Assembly: GCF_033096005.1 (NCBI RefSeq)
Contig: NZ_AP026803.1
Coordinates: forward strand, 1,234,001-1,298,000
Direction of reading: 5' to 3'
DNA: 64,000 nucleotides
Origin: Lactobacillus xylocopicola
Lineage (GTDB): Bacteria; Bacillota; Bacilli; Lactobacillales; Lactobacillaceae
In this document: in pieces, positions 40,926 through 50,016 of the stretch
Layout: each line of letters begins with the position of its first letter
Numbering within the stretch: position 1 is the stretch's first letter
The notes under the pieces: generated by a model
What the model saw: only the letters and a program-made list of their open reading frames with translations
Database searches by the model: none
What the model was told of the DNA's origin: nothing
Made by a program: the position numbers and the translations under genes

Positions 40926-41750
40926 ATGCAGACAGCTATCGAACAACTCGCCCAATCGTCCGACCAAGACTTGCGCTTCACTGACGCACAAGTCAACTTT
41001 ATGCTCAAGAATGTAGGTAATCTTGATCCGCACCTACGCGATAAACTGGTCTATACCCTGTTTGCTCGCGGCTTTAATCTTGATGCCTTTACTTCCCAGC
41101 AAGTGGAAACAATTATTGCAACCTTTATCAAGGAACAAAACTTATTTAAGGGGATAGGCCAACCCCAAAACGACTTGGTTTTCTTGCGCACTTTTAGTGC
41201 GCTACTGGGTGGATTAATTATAGACAAGGACAGCAAGCAGGCAATCCTAGCGGATAAACAGCGGCAACTCCTATTTGATTGGAGTATTGCTTATTTAAAC
41301 CAAGAAAAAGACTACCGCGGCTTCGTCCCTGGCAAGGGCTGGGCTCACGCCGTAGCCCACGGCAGTGACTTTCTAAGTGCCACACTCAGTCATCAAAAGT
41401 TCACCTGTACTAATGAAGACGAGCTTTTTACTCTAATCAAAACGATTTGGCACAACATGCAAGCGCCCTTCATTGATGATGAAGAGCAGCGCATCGCCTC
41501 TGCCTTTTATCTGGGCGTTCATGCTGGAAATGTCACTTCTGCTGGATTCACACGTTTTGTCTGCCAGTTCGATACAAGCCTGAACCAGGAGATTGACTGG
41601 GCTAAGCAGGTCGACTGGTACCGCCTCTCCAGTTGGCAACGACTTTTACAGAATTGGTACTTTTTCTTTTCGCAAGATGAAGAAATCCGTACTGTCTTAA
41701 ACGCGAAAATCATGACCTACTATACCCAAATGGGTTATCAAGTTGACTAG
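40926..41750 (+). CDS. DUF2785 family protein
   Basis: 274 residues, cytosolic, mostly helical. The middle carries the family pattern: a FLRTFSALLGGLII stretch, then EKDYRGFVPGKGWAHAVAHGSDF. The function of DUF2785 is not known to me. AAGGAG lies 6 nt before the ATG. It is a single-gene unit with its own promoter and stands next to the tRNA genes and the bacteriocin locus; no functional link is implied. Confidence 0.85.
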   Translation: MQTAIEQLAQSSDQDLRFTDAQVNFMLKNVGNLDPHLRDKLVYTLFARGFNLDAFTSQQVETIIATFIKEQNLFKGIGQPQNDLVFLRTFSALLGGLIIDKDSKQAILADKQRQLLFDWSIAYLNQEKDYRGFVPGKGWAHAVAHGSDFLSATLSHQKFTCTNEDELFTLIKTIWHNMQAPFIDDEEQRIASAFYLGVHAGNVTSAGFTRFVCQFDTSLNQEIDWAKQVDWYRLSSWQRLLQNWYFFFSQDEEIRTVLNAKIMTYYTQMGYQVD

Positions 41751-41787
41751 TGACTTTTGTTAGCTGCTAAAATCAGCTTAAGCACAT

Positions 41788-41825
41788 AAAGTCCCAAAGT
41801 CGTTTGGCTTTGGAACTTTATTCAA
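41788..41825 (+). terminator. Probable terminator of the DUF2785 gene
   Basis: AAAGTCCCAAAG and CTTTGGAACTTT form a 12-bp stem with one mismatch and an 8-nt loop. The tail after it is only weakly U-rich. Confidence 0.45.
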
Positions 41826-42016
41826 GCATTATTTTTTACATCATCTGCCGTATTTATTGGCTGCAGTTGGTTGCCATAGCTGTATTTTACAGTTGAGTTG
41901 CGATTTCTTTTGCACCTTTCTCGGCAACAGGAACTGTCTGCGTGATTTTACTAGGATCAGGTCTATTCCAGTTTACCAATACTTCTTGAAGTTCGACAGT
42001 TCTGTAGCGTAGCTGC
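41821..42016 (-). other. Interval after the bacteriocin ABC ATPase; short open stretch, no gene called
   Basis: From the ATPase stop a minus-strand frame stays open for about 42 codons (42013 to a TAA at 41887) and reads like protein (LVNWNRPDPSKITQTVPVAE). It has no ATG or ribosome binding site. It may be the tail of a lost gene truncated at the edge of the bacteriocin locus. No terminator for the ATPase gene was recognised. Confidence 0.3.
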
Positions 42017-42676
42017 TCAGCTCAAATTGGGCGTAATTTCAATATTTTCATCCGCCAGCTTAATAACGTAATCGCATTGCTGCCAGACTGCCGGGTCGTG
42101 CGTGGCAATCACAATCGTGGCCGCTGGATCAAAGCTTGTTAGAAGGGACTTGATTACCATTTGTCCGTTCTCTGCATCAAGCGAGCCCGTTGGTTCATCA
42201 GCGAAAATTACCTTGGGGTTCTTTAACATTATGCGCGCTAGCGCCACCCGTTGCTGCTCGCCGCCACTTAAGGTGTAGACCTTTTGTTGCAGGGACAAGT
42301 AATCAAGTCCTACTTGTCTCAGGGCTGCCTGCAGCTTGCTATCTCTTGCCGCTTTAGCTAGCTTCTGATTAGCTAAGCCCAGGCGCAGGTTCTGCTTAAC
42401 TGTCTCCGTGTCAATTAAGGCGAAGTTTTGAAACAGAAAACCACAATATTCGCGGTAGAGCTTCCACTGGTTTTTGGGTTTAACGCTTAAGTCATCAATC
42501 CATACTGTACCGGTGGTCGCCTCTTCTAAGCCGCTTAAGACGTTGAGCAAGGTTGTTTTACCTGTACCACTCTTGCCCACAATGGCATAGCTCTTGCCAG
42601 TCTCCAGCCTGCAATTAATCTCTGCCAAAATCGTTTTTTCTTTGAATTTTTTGGTCAGGTGTTCTACTTTAATCAT
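42017..42676 (-). CDS. ABC transporter ATP-binding protein, lactococcin 972 group
   Basis: 219 residues. Walker A VGKSGTGKTT near 33-42, signature LSGGEQQR, Walker B VIFADEPTGSLD and the switch His in IATHDP. It closely resembles the ATPases paired with lactococcin-972-type bacteriocins. AGGAG lies before the ATG and overlaps the stop of the membrane-protein gene. With that protein it likely exports the bacteriocin or protects the producer; which of the two is not settled by sequence. Confidence 0.9.
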   Translation of the reverse strand: MIKVEHLTKKFKEKTILAEINCRLETGKSYAIVGKSGTGKTTLLNVLSGLEEATTGTVWIDDLSVKPKNQWKLYREYCGFLFQNFALIDTETVKQNLRLGLANQKLAKAARDSKLQAALRQVGLDYLSLQQKVYTLSGGEQQRVALARIMLKNPKVIFADEPTGSLDAENGQMVIKSLLTSFDPAATIVIATHDPAVWQQCDYVIKLADENIEITPNLS

Positions 42677-42687
42677 TTTGATAGCTC

Positions 42688-44721
42688 CTAATTTCCGTGG
42701 TTGAGGGTAGTTAATAAATTATGCTCTGCTCGCCGCCAGGTCAGTAAGATCACTAGCGCCTCGATTAGCAGGTAAATTAGCGCCCCTGGCAATAAAGACA
42801 GGGCCTGCAGCTTGGCTAAGACCAGGGCCATGATCACCAAGTCTAGCCCTAGATTCGCAAGTAAGAATAGCCCCACCAATCTGGCATTAGACTTGCCAAA
42901 GACCCGGTAGATTGCCATTCGGCGCCGCTGACTCTGCAAGAAGGTTGAACTAACGAAGACGATAATGAACAAGAGCTGCAAGAATGACAATACCGCCGTG
43001 AGGGTCAACATGAGCAGCTGCTTTCTAGCCCTAGTCTGGTATTTTGCTAGCAGTGCTTTTTGACTAGTAATACCCGTAACATAAGGAGACAAGCCTAGCT
43101 GCTTAACTAATCGCTTAAGCAGTTTAATATTTGGAAATCGAACCATTTTTTGACTAATCGTTGCCAAATAAAAGTTATCTGATAACAACTTATCATTCAC
43201 AAGGACAATCAAGGGATCAGTCGAGATTGCCGCTAAAATATCATTATAGCTAATTGTATAATTAAAAATCCTTTGACCACTAGCAATGGGAACAATCTCA
43301 ATTGGCGGCAGCTTTTTTCTTTCTTTATGGTAGTAATTGGGTAAGGTATTTTGAAAATTAATTAACCTTTTTAGTTGCTTTTTAGCCTGTTTTACTTGGC
43401 CTAGGCGGTCTTGCGGGACATAGACGACCATCTTATTGTTGGCATTTTTAATCTGCTTAGACTTGAGCTCACTCTTCTTGATAAAGTCATTATTGGCAAT
43501 AATTACATTGCCATTTTCAGGATCCGTATCTCGCACAGGTGGATAATATAGTTGAGAATTACGTGTAACTATCACCCCTGGTGTTTGCACTACTAACTGG
43601 TGGGCCATTTTACCTACTTGCTTCTCTTCGCGCCCATCTTGAGTTTGCCAATTAATCTCGAGTTGATAACCGCCTTTTTGTGATTGCACCTCTTTAATTA
43701 TATTGGTGTCCCTAGTATAAATCCTACTGTGGTTAGTTAAAGAAATGCCATTAGCCATAATCAAGGCTAGCAAAAGTACTTTCAAGGTATAGCCAATCAG
43801 TAAAAAGGGGCGCGTATTTTCTGCGCCCTTGATTGCCGCATAAGGATCAATTAAGACTAAAACAAGATAAGATAAAGCATTAAGGCAGAAAAAACCCAAC
43901 AATACTATTAACAACAGGGCTAAAGCATAGGGCAAAAAGAAGAACCAACCGCTAGACGTGAAGGTAACTAATCCCCAAACAACCATTACTATCGTAATTA
44001 TGCCTAGAGCTAAACTTAATAATGGCAATTCGTCTTTTAAATCCGACTTGATTATCTGCCGGTTGCTTAAACCATTAATCTTCATGACGGCGTAGGCCTT
44101 GAAACGGTAGACCTTCTCTAGGACCATTACAATAAATAAGATGCCGATAATACCAAGAAAGACAATTAGATTGTCTTGAGAAAGATTAGACAAAAGCAGC
44201 TGCAGGAAAGTTTGCGGTGATAGGGAGATATCCGCAGCTCGGACCTTTAATCCGTGTGCACGAAGTTCCGCAAGCAACTGTCCTAGAGTATCATTATTTG
44301 CATTGGTACAATAAATTCCTTTAGTATCTTCTAACTGTAACTCTTTATCCGTGAGTTGTTTAATGGTCTCGCCTTGATAAAGTGAGTAGTTGCTAGTCTT
44401 GCCCCCAAAGTCATAAACTATTTTGCTTTGGTGACCGTTAAACTTATTGATACGTAATTTAACCAAAGAAATATTTTCGTCCCCAGCGAATTTTTTTAAT
44501 TCATTAAAAAAAGGCTTTTTACTAATTTTTTGGGTGACCTCTTTACTAGTAAGTTCTTTCCTCCATTTGTTAAGCAGCTTGGTGTTCCACCCAGCAACTT
44601 CCACAATAGTACTGTTATGCGGAATCGAGTTATTATCATATTCACGAACCAGTCCAGCAAATAATGCGATTGCAGCAAGAGTAATTAGTGAGTAAAGGAT
44701 GATTTTTAGTTTACGCAACAT
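42688..44721 (-). CDS. Bacteriocin-associated integral membrane protein (DUF1430 type)
   Basis: 677 residues. One N-terminal membrane helix (about 8-26), a long extracytoplasmic domain, then a cluster of about three helices (185-300), a second extracytoplasmic domain and a C-terminal cluster of three or four helices. This MacB/FtsX-like layout and the length match the large membrane proteins of lactococcin 972 loci. The ATG follows GATGAGG by 8 nt and lies downstream of an intercistronic terminator. It partners the ATPase 11 nt downstream. Confidence 0.88.
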   Translation of the reverse strand: MLRKLKIILYSLITLAAIALFAGLVREYDNNSIPHNSTIVEVAGWNTKLLNKWRKELTSKEVTQKISKKPFFNELKKFAGDENISLVKLRINKFNGHQSKIVYDFGGKTSNYSLYQGETIKQLTDKELQLEDTKGIYCTNANNDTLGQLLAELRAHGLKVRAADISLSPQTFLQLLLSNLSQDNLIVFLGIIGILFIVMVLEKVYRFKAYAVMKINGLSNRQIIKSDLKDELPLLSLALGIITIVMVVWGLVTFTSSGWFFFLPYALALLLIVLLGFFCLNALSYLVLVLIDPYAAIKGAENTRPFLLIGYTLKVLLLALIMANGISLTNHSRIYTRDTNIIKEVQSQKGGYQLEINWQTQDGREEKQVGKMAHQLVVQTPGVIVTRNSQLYYPPVRDTDPENGNVIIANNDFIKKSELKSKQIKNANNKMVVYVPQDRLGQVKQAKKQLKRLINFQNTLPNYYHKERKKLPPIEIVPIASGQRIFNYTISYNDILAAISTDPLIVLVNDKLLSDNFYLATISQKMVRFPNIKLLKRLVKQLGLSPYVTGITSQKALLAKYQTRARKQLLMLTLTAVLSFLQLLFIIVFVSSTFLQSQRRRMAIYRVFGKSNARLVGLFLLANLGLDLVIMALVLAKLQALSLLPGALIYLLIEALVILLTWRRAEHNLLTTLNHGN

Positions 44722-44743
44722 CTGTAAAACCTCATCTTATAAC

Positions 44744-44774
44744 AAAAACTCACGATTAAATTTGTATCGTGAGC
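44744..44774 (-). terminator. Intercistronic terminator between bacteriocin gene and transporter genes
   Basis: CTCACGAT, a 9-nt loop and ATCGTGAG followed by five U residues, within the 67-nt gap. It would limit transporter transcription relative to the bacteriocin gene. Confidence 0.8.
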
Positions 44775-44788
44775 TTAAGTAATATTAA

Positions 44789-45142
44789 TTAATCCACATT
44801 ATAAAACATAGCGTTTCCCAACTTAGCTTTGGGAGCGGACGCTCTTGATTGTGTACCTTTTTGCCGCCAGCCACTACTGATAGTATCAGCAAAATATCCT
44901 GGTCTTACAGATGATTTATGCAACCTACGTTTATGTTGGTAATATGACCAAACATACGTACTGCCGACACCGTAATTCCACATGCCACCCTCTCTTTTTT
45001 TAGATGCCCGCAAATTTAAGCTGTCATTATCCACAGTTCCTGAATGCACCTCTTTGGGAGTTGACCCAAGCGTAGGAACGATTGCTATGCCAAAAAGAAC
45101 AACTAAAGTTACACCAGCAACAATTTTATTTAATTTATTCAT
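44789..45142 (-). CDS. Lactococcin 972 family bacteriocin precursor
   Basis: 117 residues. A signal peptide covers about 1-26 (hydrophobic VAGVTLVVLFGIAIVPTLG). A polar pro-region (27-50) ends in KKR. The last 67 residues (51-117) match the lactococcin 972 pattern in length and content: GGMWNYGVG, VWSYY, SGW, KASAP-like and GNAMFYN. Lcn972-type bacteriocins are cationic, unmodified and act on lipid II at the septum; that target is from the founding member, not shown here. GAAGAG lies before the ATG. First gene of the bacteriocin-membrane protein-ATPase operon. Confidence 0.85.
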   Translation of the reverse strand: MNKLNKIVAGVTLVVLFGIAIVPTLGSTPKEVHSGTVDNDSLNLRASKKREGGMWNYGVGSTYVWSYYQHKRRLHKSSVRPGYFADTISSGWRQKGTQSRASAPKAKLGNAMFYNVD

Positions 45143-45214
45143 AACATTTCTCTTCCCAACTACAAAATAATCTTTATATTAAGGATGATAACCCAACTTT
45201 TTTGAAGAAATCCC

Positions 45215-45256
45215 AAACTAGCATATTTACTACTTTTAGCGTAAATATGCTAGTTT
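45215..45256. promoter_or_regulatory. Perfect 16-bp inverted repeat between rgg-like gene and bacteriocin gene
   Basis: AAACTAGCATATTTAC (45215-45230) and its exact reverse complement (45241-45256), with a 10-nt loop. It lies between the regulator's ancestral stop (45280) and the bacteriocin promoter region. No clean U run follows on either strand. It could be the regulator gene's terminator or an operator. Confidence 0.6.
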
Positions 45257-45279
45257 TAACCAATGAATAGGTCAATATC

Positions 45280-46127
45280 TTATTTATTTTCTGCTAGAAA
45301 GTCCTCAAGTCCTCTGCTGTATTTACTCATACCTGACTGGTCAACATTGCGAATAACGTCGCGGCATTGGTCCAAATATTTTTTTCTGATTTTTCACGGT
45401 AATTCAACAAACTAGTAAAAAACAATAGCAAATTCTTGTAAAAGTATATTTCCGGCGTGGTTGCAAATGCTTGGGCCCTGTTAGCAAAGAATTTCGCTTC
45501 TTGATAACGCTTCTCCTTAATACAAAAAATCAACATGTTAATTACTATTCCCAAAACATATTTTTGGCTAGATATTGAATCATTGTCTTTAACTTGTTCA
45601 AGCACACGTTTGGCAATGACTAAATTATCGTCCAAGCTATAAAAAACTATACATTTGCAGTAGAGGTTAAGAGTTTCTGTATCAAAATTATCAACAACAA
45701 AGATTCGTTCTTTTAGTTTTTCTAGAGTAGCGGTATTAATGCTAGTATAATCATCATCAATGATGGCCAAGTAGATATCAATCAGCATTAGGTGATCTTC
45801 ATTATTCAACAAATCGCTGTGGACAATTTTATCGTAGAGCTTGAGCAAGTCAGCTTTTGCCCCGCTATAATACGCCTTGTTAATAGCAAGATATAGTGCC
45901 TGTTCTTCTTTGCTTATGCGGTAATCATGTGGATCAAGCTGTTCAAAAAACTTTATTACCGAAATTTTATTTGCATGCAATAGCCTAATCAGATCTTCTG
46001 CCGAAATTCTGTTTAGTCCTCTTTCTACACGTGCATAAAAAGACGGACTGAGTGCAGTTCCCGCCCATTCTTTTTTAGTTTTTGCTTGCGTTAAACGATA
46101 CTTTCTTAGTAATTCACCGATGGTCAT
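45280..46127 (-). pseudogene. Rgg/GadR/MutR-family regulator, frameshifted near the 3' end
   Basis: The current frame gives 266 residues from the ATG at 46127 (GAGGTG 7 nt upstream) to a TGA at 45327. An N-terminal Cro/CI-type helix-turn-helix (about 1-62, with FYARVERGLNRISAEDL) is followed by a TPR-like helical domain, as in Rgg regulators that bind short peptides. At an A7 tract (45379-45385) the frame leaves the conserved sequence. Adding one A restores KKYLDQCRDVIRN...GLEDFLAENK to a stop at 45280, a 282-residue protein of normal Rgg length. Position upstream of the bacteriocin operon suggests it regulated it. The shorter product might still be made. Confidence 0.7.
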
Positions 46128-46255
46128 TTTCCTACACCTCATGACGTTATTTGCTAACCCCAGTTTAACTGATTGCTAATAATAATGACAGCTAAACTTA
46201 ATGTGCTTAAAGATAAGCAACATTAATAGCGCTTGCTTTTAATAAAAAATTATAC

Positions 46256-46282
46256 AAAAAAAGAGACCTCAGTCTCTTTTTT
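46256..46282 (-). terminator. Terminator after lysS (bidirectional)
   Basis: AAAAAAGAGAC, a TGAG loop and GTCTCTTTTTTT, 24 nt after the lysS stop. A-runs on the 5' side make it usable from both strands. Confidence 0.9.
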
Positions 46283-46305
46283 GTTAGCTAGCCAATCAGC
46301 TAGTA

Positions 46306-47847
46306 TTACTTGTTTTTGTGTTCCAGATCTGCTTGCACTTCGCGTTCGATATCTTCAATCTTCTCAGGACGCATCGTCGGAAAGAGCAAGACGTCACGGA
46401 TTGCTGGCGCATCAGTCAAGAGCATGACCAGACGGTCGATCCCAATTCCAAGGCCGCCAGTTGGTGGCATACCATATTCCATAGCCCGCAGATAGTCCTC
46501 ATCAATCATATCTGCTTCATCATTTCCAGCTTCACGCTCAACCATCTGTGCCTCGAAACGCTCACGTTGATCGTCTGGATCATTGAGCTCAGAGAAGGCA
46601 TTGCCATACTCTTCACCCATGATGTAGATCTCAAAGCGGTCAGTGAAGCGAGGATCATCAGCGTTCTTTTTCGCTAACGGAGAAATCTCTACTGGGTGAC
46701 CGTAGACAAAGGTCGGGTCAACGATTGTTTCTTCACAATACTTCTCAAAGAAGGCATCAATGATGTGGCCTACGTTCCAAAAACTTTCAACCTGAATCTT
46801 ATGATCGCGGGCTACTTGTGTTGCCTCTTCCAGACTCATCTGCTGCCAAAAATCAACACCCGTCTTTTCCTTAATGAGGTCGACCATATGCACGCGCCTA
46901 AACGGCTTACCCAGGTCAATCTCAGTTCCCTGGTAAGTAACCTTACCATCGTCAGTAACAACGCTGGCGGCAGCGCGGATGATTCCCTCGGCCTCATCCA
47001 TCACGTCGTGGAAATCCCAGTATGCAGCATAAGTTTCCAACTCGGTGAATTCTGGATTATGGTGGGTATCTAGTCCTTCATTTCTGAAGACCCGGCCAAT
47101 CTCGTAAACCCGTTCCATGTCACCTACAATTAGCCGCTTAAGTGGCAGCTCAAGGGCAATTCTCATGTAAAGGTCAATGTCGAGAGCATTGTGGTGGGAA
47201 ATAAAGGGACGAGCTTCAGCCCCGCCTGGAATATTGTGCAAAACAGGGGTTTCGACTTCCAAGAAATCTTTGTCATTCAGGAAGTCCCTGATTGCCTGAA
47301 TAATCTTGGTCCGATGAACAAAACGCTCGTAACTAGCCCGGTTAGAAATCAGATCAAGGTAACGTTGGCGGTAGATCTGCTCGACATCTTTCAGGCCATG
47401 ATACTTATCTGGCAGGGGCCGCAAGGCCTTCGACAAGAAGGTAATGTGTTGGGCACGAAGCGTCAATTCACCCGTGTCTGTCTTCATGACTTCGCCTTCA
47501 ATGCCCAAGAAGTCACCGATATCAGCTTTTTTGAAAATCTGATAGTTTTCTTCGCCAACCATATCCTTACGCACATAAATCTGCACTTTGCCTGTACGGT
47601 CATAAAGATCAGCAAAACCGACCTTACCCTTGCCCCTTTTTGCCAGCATTCTGCCGGCAATCTTGGTTTTAGGCAATTCCGCGTTCAACTCATCCTTGTC
47701 TTCACCAAGATATTTTTCATTCAAGGTACGAGCTAGGTCTTGCCGGTCAAACTTCCTCATGCCAAAAGGTTCAATGCCCTTTTCCCGCAGCTCTTCCATT
47801 TTTTGGCGGCGAACAATCAATTGGTCGTTCATTTCATTTTTAGCCAC
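46306..47847 (-). CDS. lysS: Lysyl-tRNA synthetase, class II
   Basis: 513 residues; it charges tRNA-Lys. The N-terminal OB-fold anticodon-binding domain (about 60-170) has [20 protein letters not shown]. The class II core has motif 2 ([20 protein letters not shown]) and motif 3 ([14 protein letters not shown]). The start is GTG with GGAGG 8 nt upstream. It follows dusB by 14 nt, a pair common in lactobacilli. Confidence 0.97.
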   Translation of the reverse strand: MAKNEMNDQLIVRRQKMEELREKGIEPFGMRKFDRQDLARTLNEKYLGEDKDELNAELPKTKIAGRMLAKRGKGKVGFADLYDRTGKVQIYVRKDMVGEENYQIFKKADIGDFLGIEGEVMKTDTGELTLRAQHITFLSKALRPLPDKYHGLKDVEQIYRQRYLDLISNRASYERFVHRTKIIQAIRDFLNDKDFLEVETPVLHNIPGGAEARPFISHHNALDIDLYMRIALELPLKRLIVGDMERVYEIGRVFRNEGLDTHHNPEFTELETYAAYWDFHDVMDEAEGIIRAAASVVTDDGKVTYQGTEIDLGKPFRRVHMVDLIKEKTGVDFWQQMSLEEATQVARDHKIQVESFWNVGHIIDAFFEKYCEETIVDPTFVYGHPVEISPLAKKNADDPRFTDRFEIYIMGEEYGNAFSELNDPDDQRERFEAQMVEREAGNDEADMIDEDYLRAMEYGMPPTGGLGIGIDRLVMLLTDAPAIRDVLLFPTMRPEKIEDIEREVQADLEHKNK

Positions 47848-47861
47848 TTATTTTTCCTCCA

Positions 47862-48884
47862 TTATACTTTTGCTTCTGTTCTAGCAGCGCGCTGAGCCTG
47901 CCTTTTTTCATGATCTTCAACAAAGTTATCCAGCAAATCATATACTTCTTGTGCAGTCCAAACTTCGTTTATTTTAGCACGGGTCCGCGCCGAGCGGGGA
48001 ATTCCCTTTAAGTAATAGGCCGCTTGTTGCCGAAATTCTGGCACGGCGATTTTTTCGCCCTTCAGTTCAACCAGACCGCGTAGCTGATGTTCAGCAGTTG
48101 CAACCCGCTCACGCACGCTCTGCGGTGGTAACTTTTCACCACTTTCCAGGTAGTGCACCATATCTTTTAAAATCCACGGGTTACCTAAAGCGGCGCGTCC
48201 GACCATAACAGCAGTGCAGCCGATTTCCTTCAGGGCTTTTTCAGCCAGTTCAGGCGTAGCCACATCACCATTAGCCACAAACGGCACGTCAAGCACCTGA
48301 GCAACATCATGCAGTGTTTCCCAATCTGCTACTCCCTGATACATCTGCTTGCGCGTTCTGCCATGCATTGCAATCATCGCTGCTCCCGCCTCTTGCGCAG
48401 CTAGGGCATTTTCGACGGCAAAGATATGTTTACGATCCCAACCTATCCGCATTTTTACGGAAACCGGCTTAGACACATTTTGTACAACCTTGTGCACCAT
48501 CTGGTAGATCTTATTGGCATCAAGCAACCACTTAGAGCCAGCATCCGTCTTAGTGATTTTCGGAACTGGACAGCCCAGATTGATATCAATAATATCAGCT
48601 GCCGTGTGCTGGTCGATGTACTGCGCTGCTTCTAGCAGCGTTTCTTCTGATCCGCCAAAAATCTGAATACTCATTGGGTGCTCACGCGGATCAACTTTCA
48701 TCATTGACATTGTCTTCTTATTGCGATAAATAATTCCATGATCGGAAATCATTTCGCACACTACCAACCCAGCACCAAATTCTTTGCAAATTAACCGAAA
48801 AGCCGAGTTTGACACCCCAGCCATCGGGGCCACAACAACTCGGTTGGGTATGGTTATATCGCGAATCTTCCAGCTATTATCCAC
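47862..48884 (-). CDS. dusB: tRNA-dihydrouridine synthase (DusB type)
   Basis: 340 residues; FMN-dependent reduction of uridines in tRNA. APMAGVSNSAFR at the N-terminus, the catalytic Cys in NLGCPVPKI and the FMN-phosphate region GDVATPE are clear. I choose GTG at 48884 because it is 8 nt from GAGAGG; a TTG one codon upstream is possible. In an operon with lysS. Confidence 0.95.
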   Translation of the reverse strand: MDNSWKIRDITIPNRVVVAPMAGVSNSAFRLICKEFGAGLVVCEMISDHGIIYRNKKTMSMMKVDPREHPMSIQIFGGSEETLLEAAQYIDQHTAADIIDINLGCPVPKITKTDAGSKWLLDANKIYQMVHKVVQNVSKPVSVKMRIGWDRKHIFAVENALAAQEAGAAMIAMHGRTRKQMYQGVADWETLHDVAQVLDVPFVANGDVATPELAEKALKEIGCTAVMVGRAALGNPWILKDMVHYLESGEKLPPQSVRERVATAEHQLRGLVELKGEKIAVPEFRQQAAYYLKGIPRSARTRAKINEVWTAQEVYDLLDNFVEDHEKRQAQRAARTEAKV

Positions 48885-48963
48885 CAAATCATCCTCTCAT
48901 TCCTTTAATATCATAACAAAAGGGCCCAGATAAGCAAAATATCAAGCTACCAAGTAGATCGAA

Positions 48964-49590
48964 TTACTTTTCAAGCAAAAATTTGCCAGGAGCGATCCGA
49001 TTATAGTAGCGCAAAAAGGCCTTCTTGCTAGAATCATCAACTGCCAGATGGATTACGCCAGCATTTTGCACTTCACCAATGGCCGCAATGCTTGGTACCT
49101 GCAGAATTTTTTGAACCAATGCCCGTGAAGCTGTCCCATGAAAAACAACCATCACAGACTCATCCACATGCTTCTGCACAAGGTCTTGCCAGAAGTCTTG
49201 CAAGCGTGCACCTAGGTGTTCATAGCTTTCGCCAGTGGAATATTCACTATAATTTTCAGTAAAATAGCCCAGTTCATCAAAAACCTGAGGATAATTGGCG
49301 TGAATTTCGGCAATCGATTTACCGTCCCAGTTACCATAATCCATTTCTTTCAAACGATCATCAAAGATAATCTGGTGCCTGCCTTGGTCAACTATTTCCG
49401 CGGTCTCCTGGGCGCGCGCCAGCGGACTTGCATATACATGGTCAATCTTACTAGTATCAAAACTGTCACGTAAAGTCTCAGCCTGCTTAATTCCGGTTTG
49501 ATTTAAGGGCAAGTTGGTTCCTGAACCATTAATCGCATCGGTCTTATTGGTATCAGTCTGACCATGACGCACAATATACACATTTAGCAT
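48964..49590 (-). CDS. Histidine phosphatase (phosphoglycerate mutase-like) family protein
   Basis: 208 residues. The catalytic His9 lies in VYIVRHGQTDTN and a second His in VVFHGTASRAL, with the acid residue in LKEMDYGNWDG. The family includes cofactor-dependent mutases and many broad phosphatases; at this size and with these motifs a phosphatase is more likely than the glycolytic mutase. A TATAAT lies upstream at 49631-49626 without a clear -35. Confidence 0.9.
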   Translation of the reverse strand: MLNVYIVRHGQTDTNKTDAINGSGTNLPLNQTGIKQAETLRDSFDTSKIDHVYASPLARAQETAEIVDQGRHQIIFDDRLKEMDYGNWDGKSIAEIHANYPQVFDELGYFTENYSEYSTGESYEHLGARLQDFWQDLVQKHVDESVMVVFHGTASRALVQKILQVPSIAAIGEVQNAGVIHLAVDDSSKKAFLRYYNRIAPGKFLLEK

Positions 49591-49680
49591 TAATTACACT
49601 CCTTATTTACTAATTCAACTTCTCTATTATAGCAAAGTTGGTTGTTGCCGCCCACCTGACCTTGGGGCTAAAAAGCTCTG

Positions 49681-50016
49681 CTACATGTTTTCTGGCAGGC
49701 GAACGACCTCATCGTAATACTGGAGTTCAGCTGTTCGGTGCACAATGCTGATAACAGTTGTTTGTGGCAAATACTTGACAATCATCTTGTAAAGCCGGTC
49801 AATTGATTTTTCATCCAAGTTACTCGTGATTTCGTCTAGCAGTAAGATCTCTGGTTGCATCACAATTGCCCGTAAAAAAAGAATCTTTTGTTCCTCACCG
49901 CCTGAAATTTTGGTTTTGAAATCACCTGGGGTTTTACTGGTCAGCTCATTAACCGAGCTAATTAAGGTATCTAACCCAAGTTCATTATCCTTCCTTATTG
50001 ATATCAGCCACTTAGC
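49681..50016 (-). pseudogene. 3' fragment of an ABC transporter ATPase gene
   Basis: About 111 codons that run in frame straight on from the hslO stop codon and end at 49681. They encode the second half of an ABC nucleotide-binding domain: the signature region (KISGGEEQK), Walker B (ILLLDEITSNLDE) and a switch His (SIVHR). Walker A and any membrane domain are missing. There is no usable start codon before an internal ATG at 49863. This is a remnant left by a deletion or insertion at the hslO 3' end, not a working gene. Confidence 0.8.

Noticed and set aside
41887-42013. 42-codon open stretch after the bacteriocin ATPase
   Set aside because: It reads like protein but has no start codon, ribosome binding site or recognisable family, so I record it only as interval content.
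49681-49863. 60-codon ORF with Walker B motif as a real small protein
   Set aside because: It is the end of a 111-codon ABC ATPase remnant open from the hslO stop; the ATG is an internal Met with no ribosome binding site.
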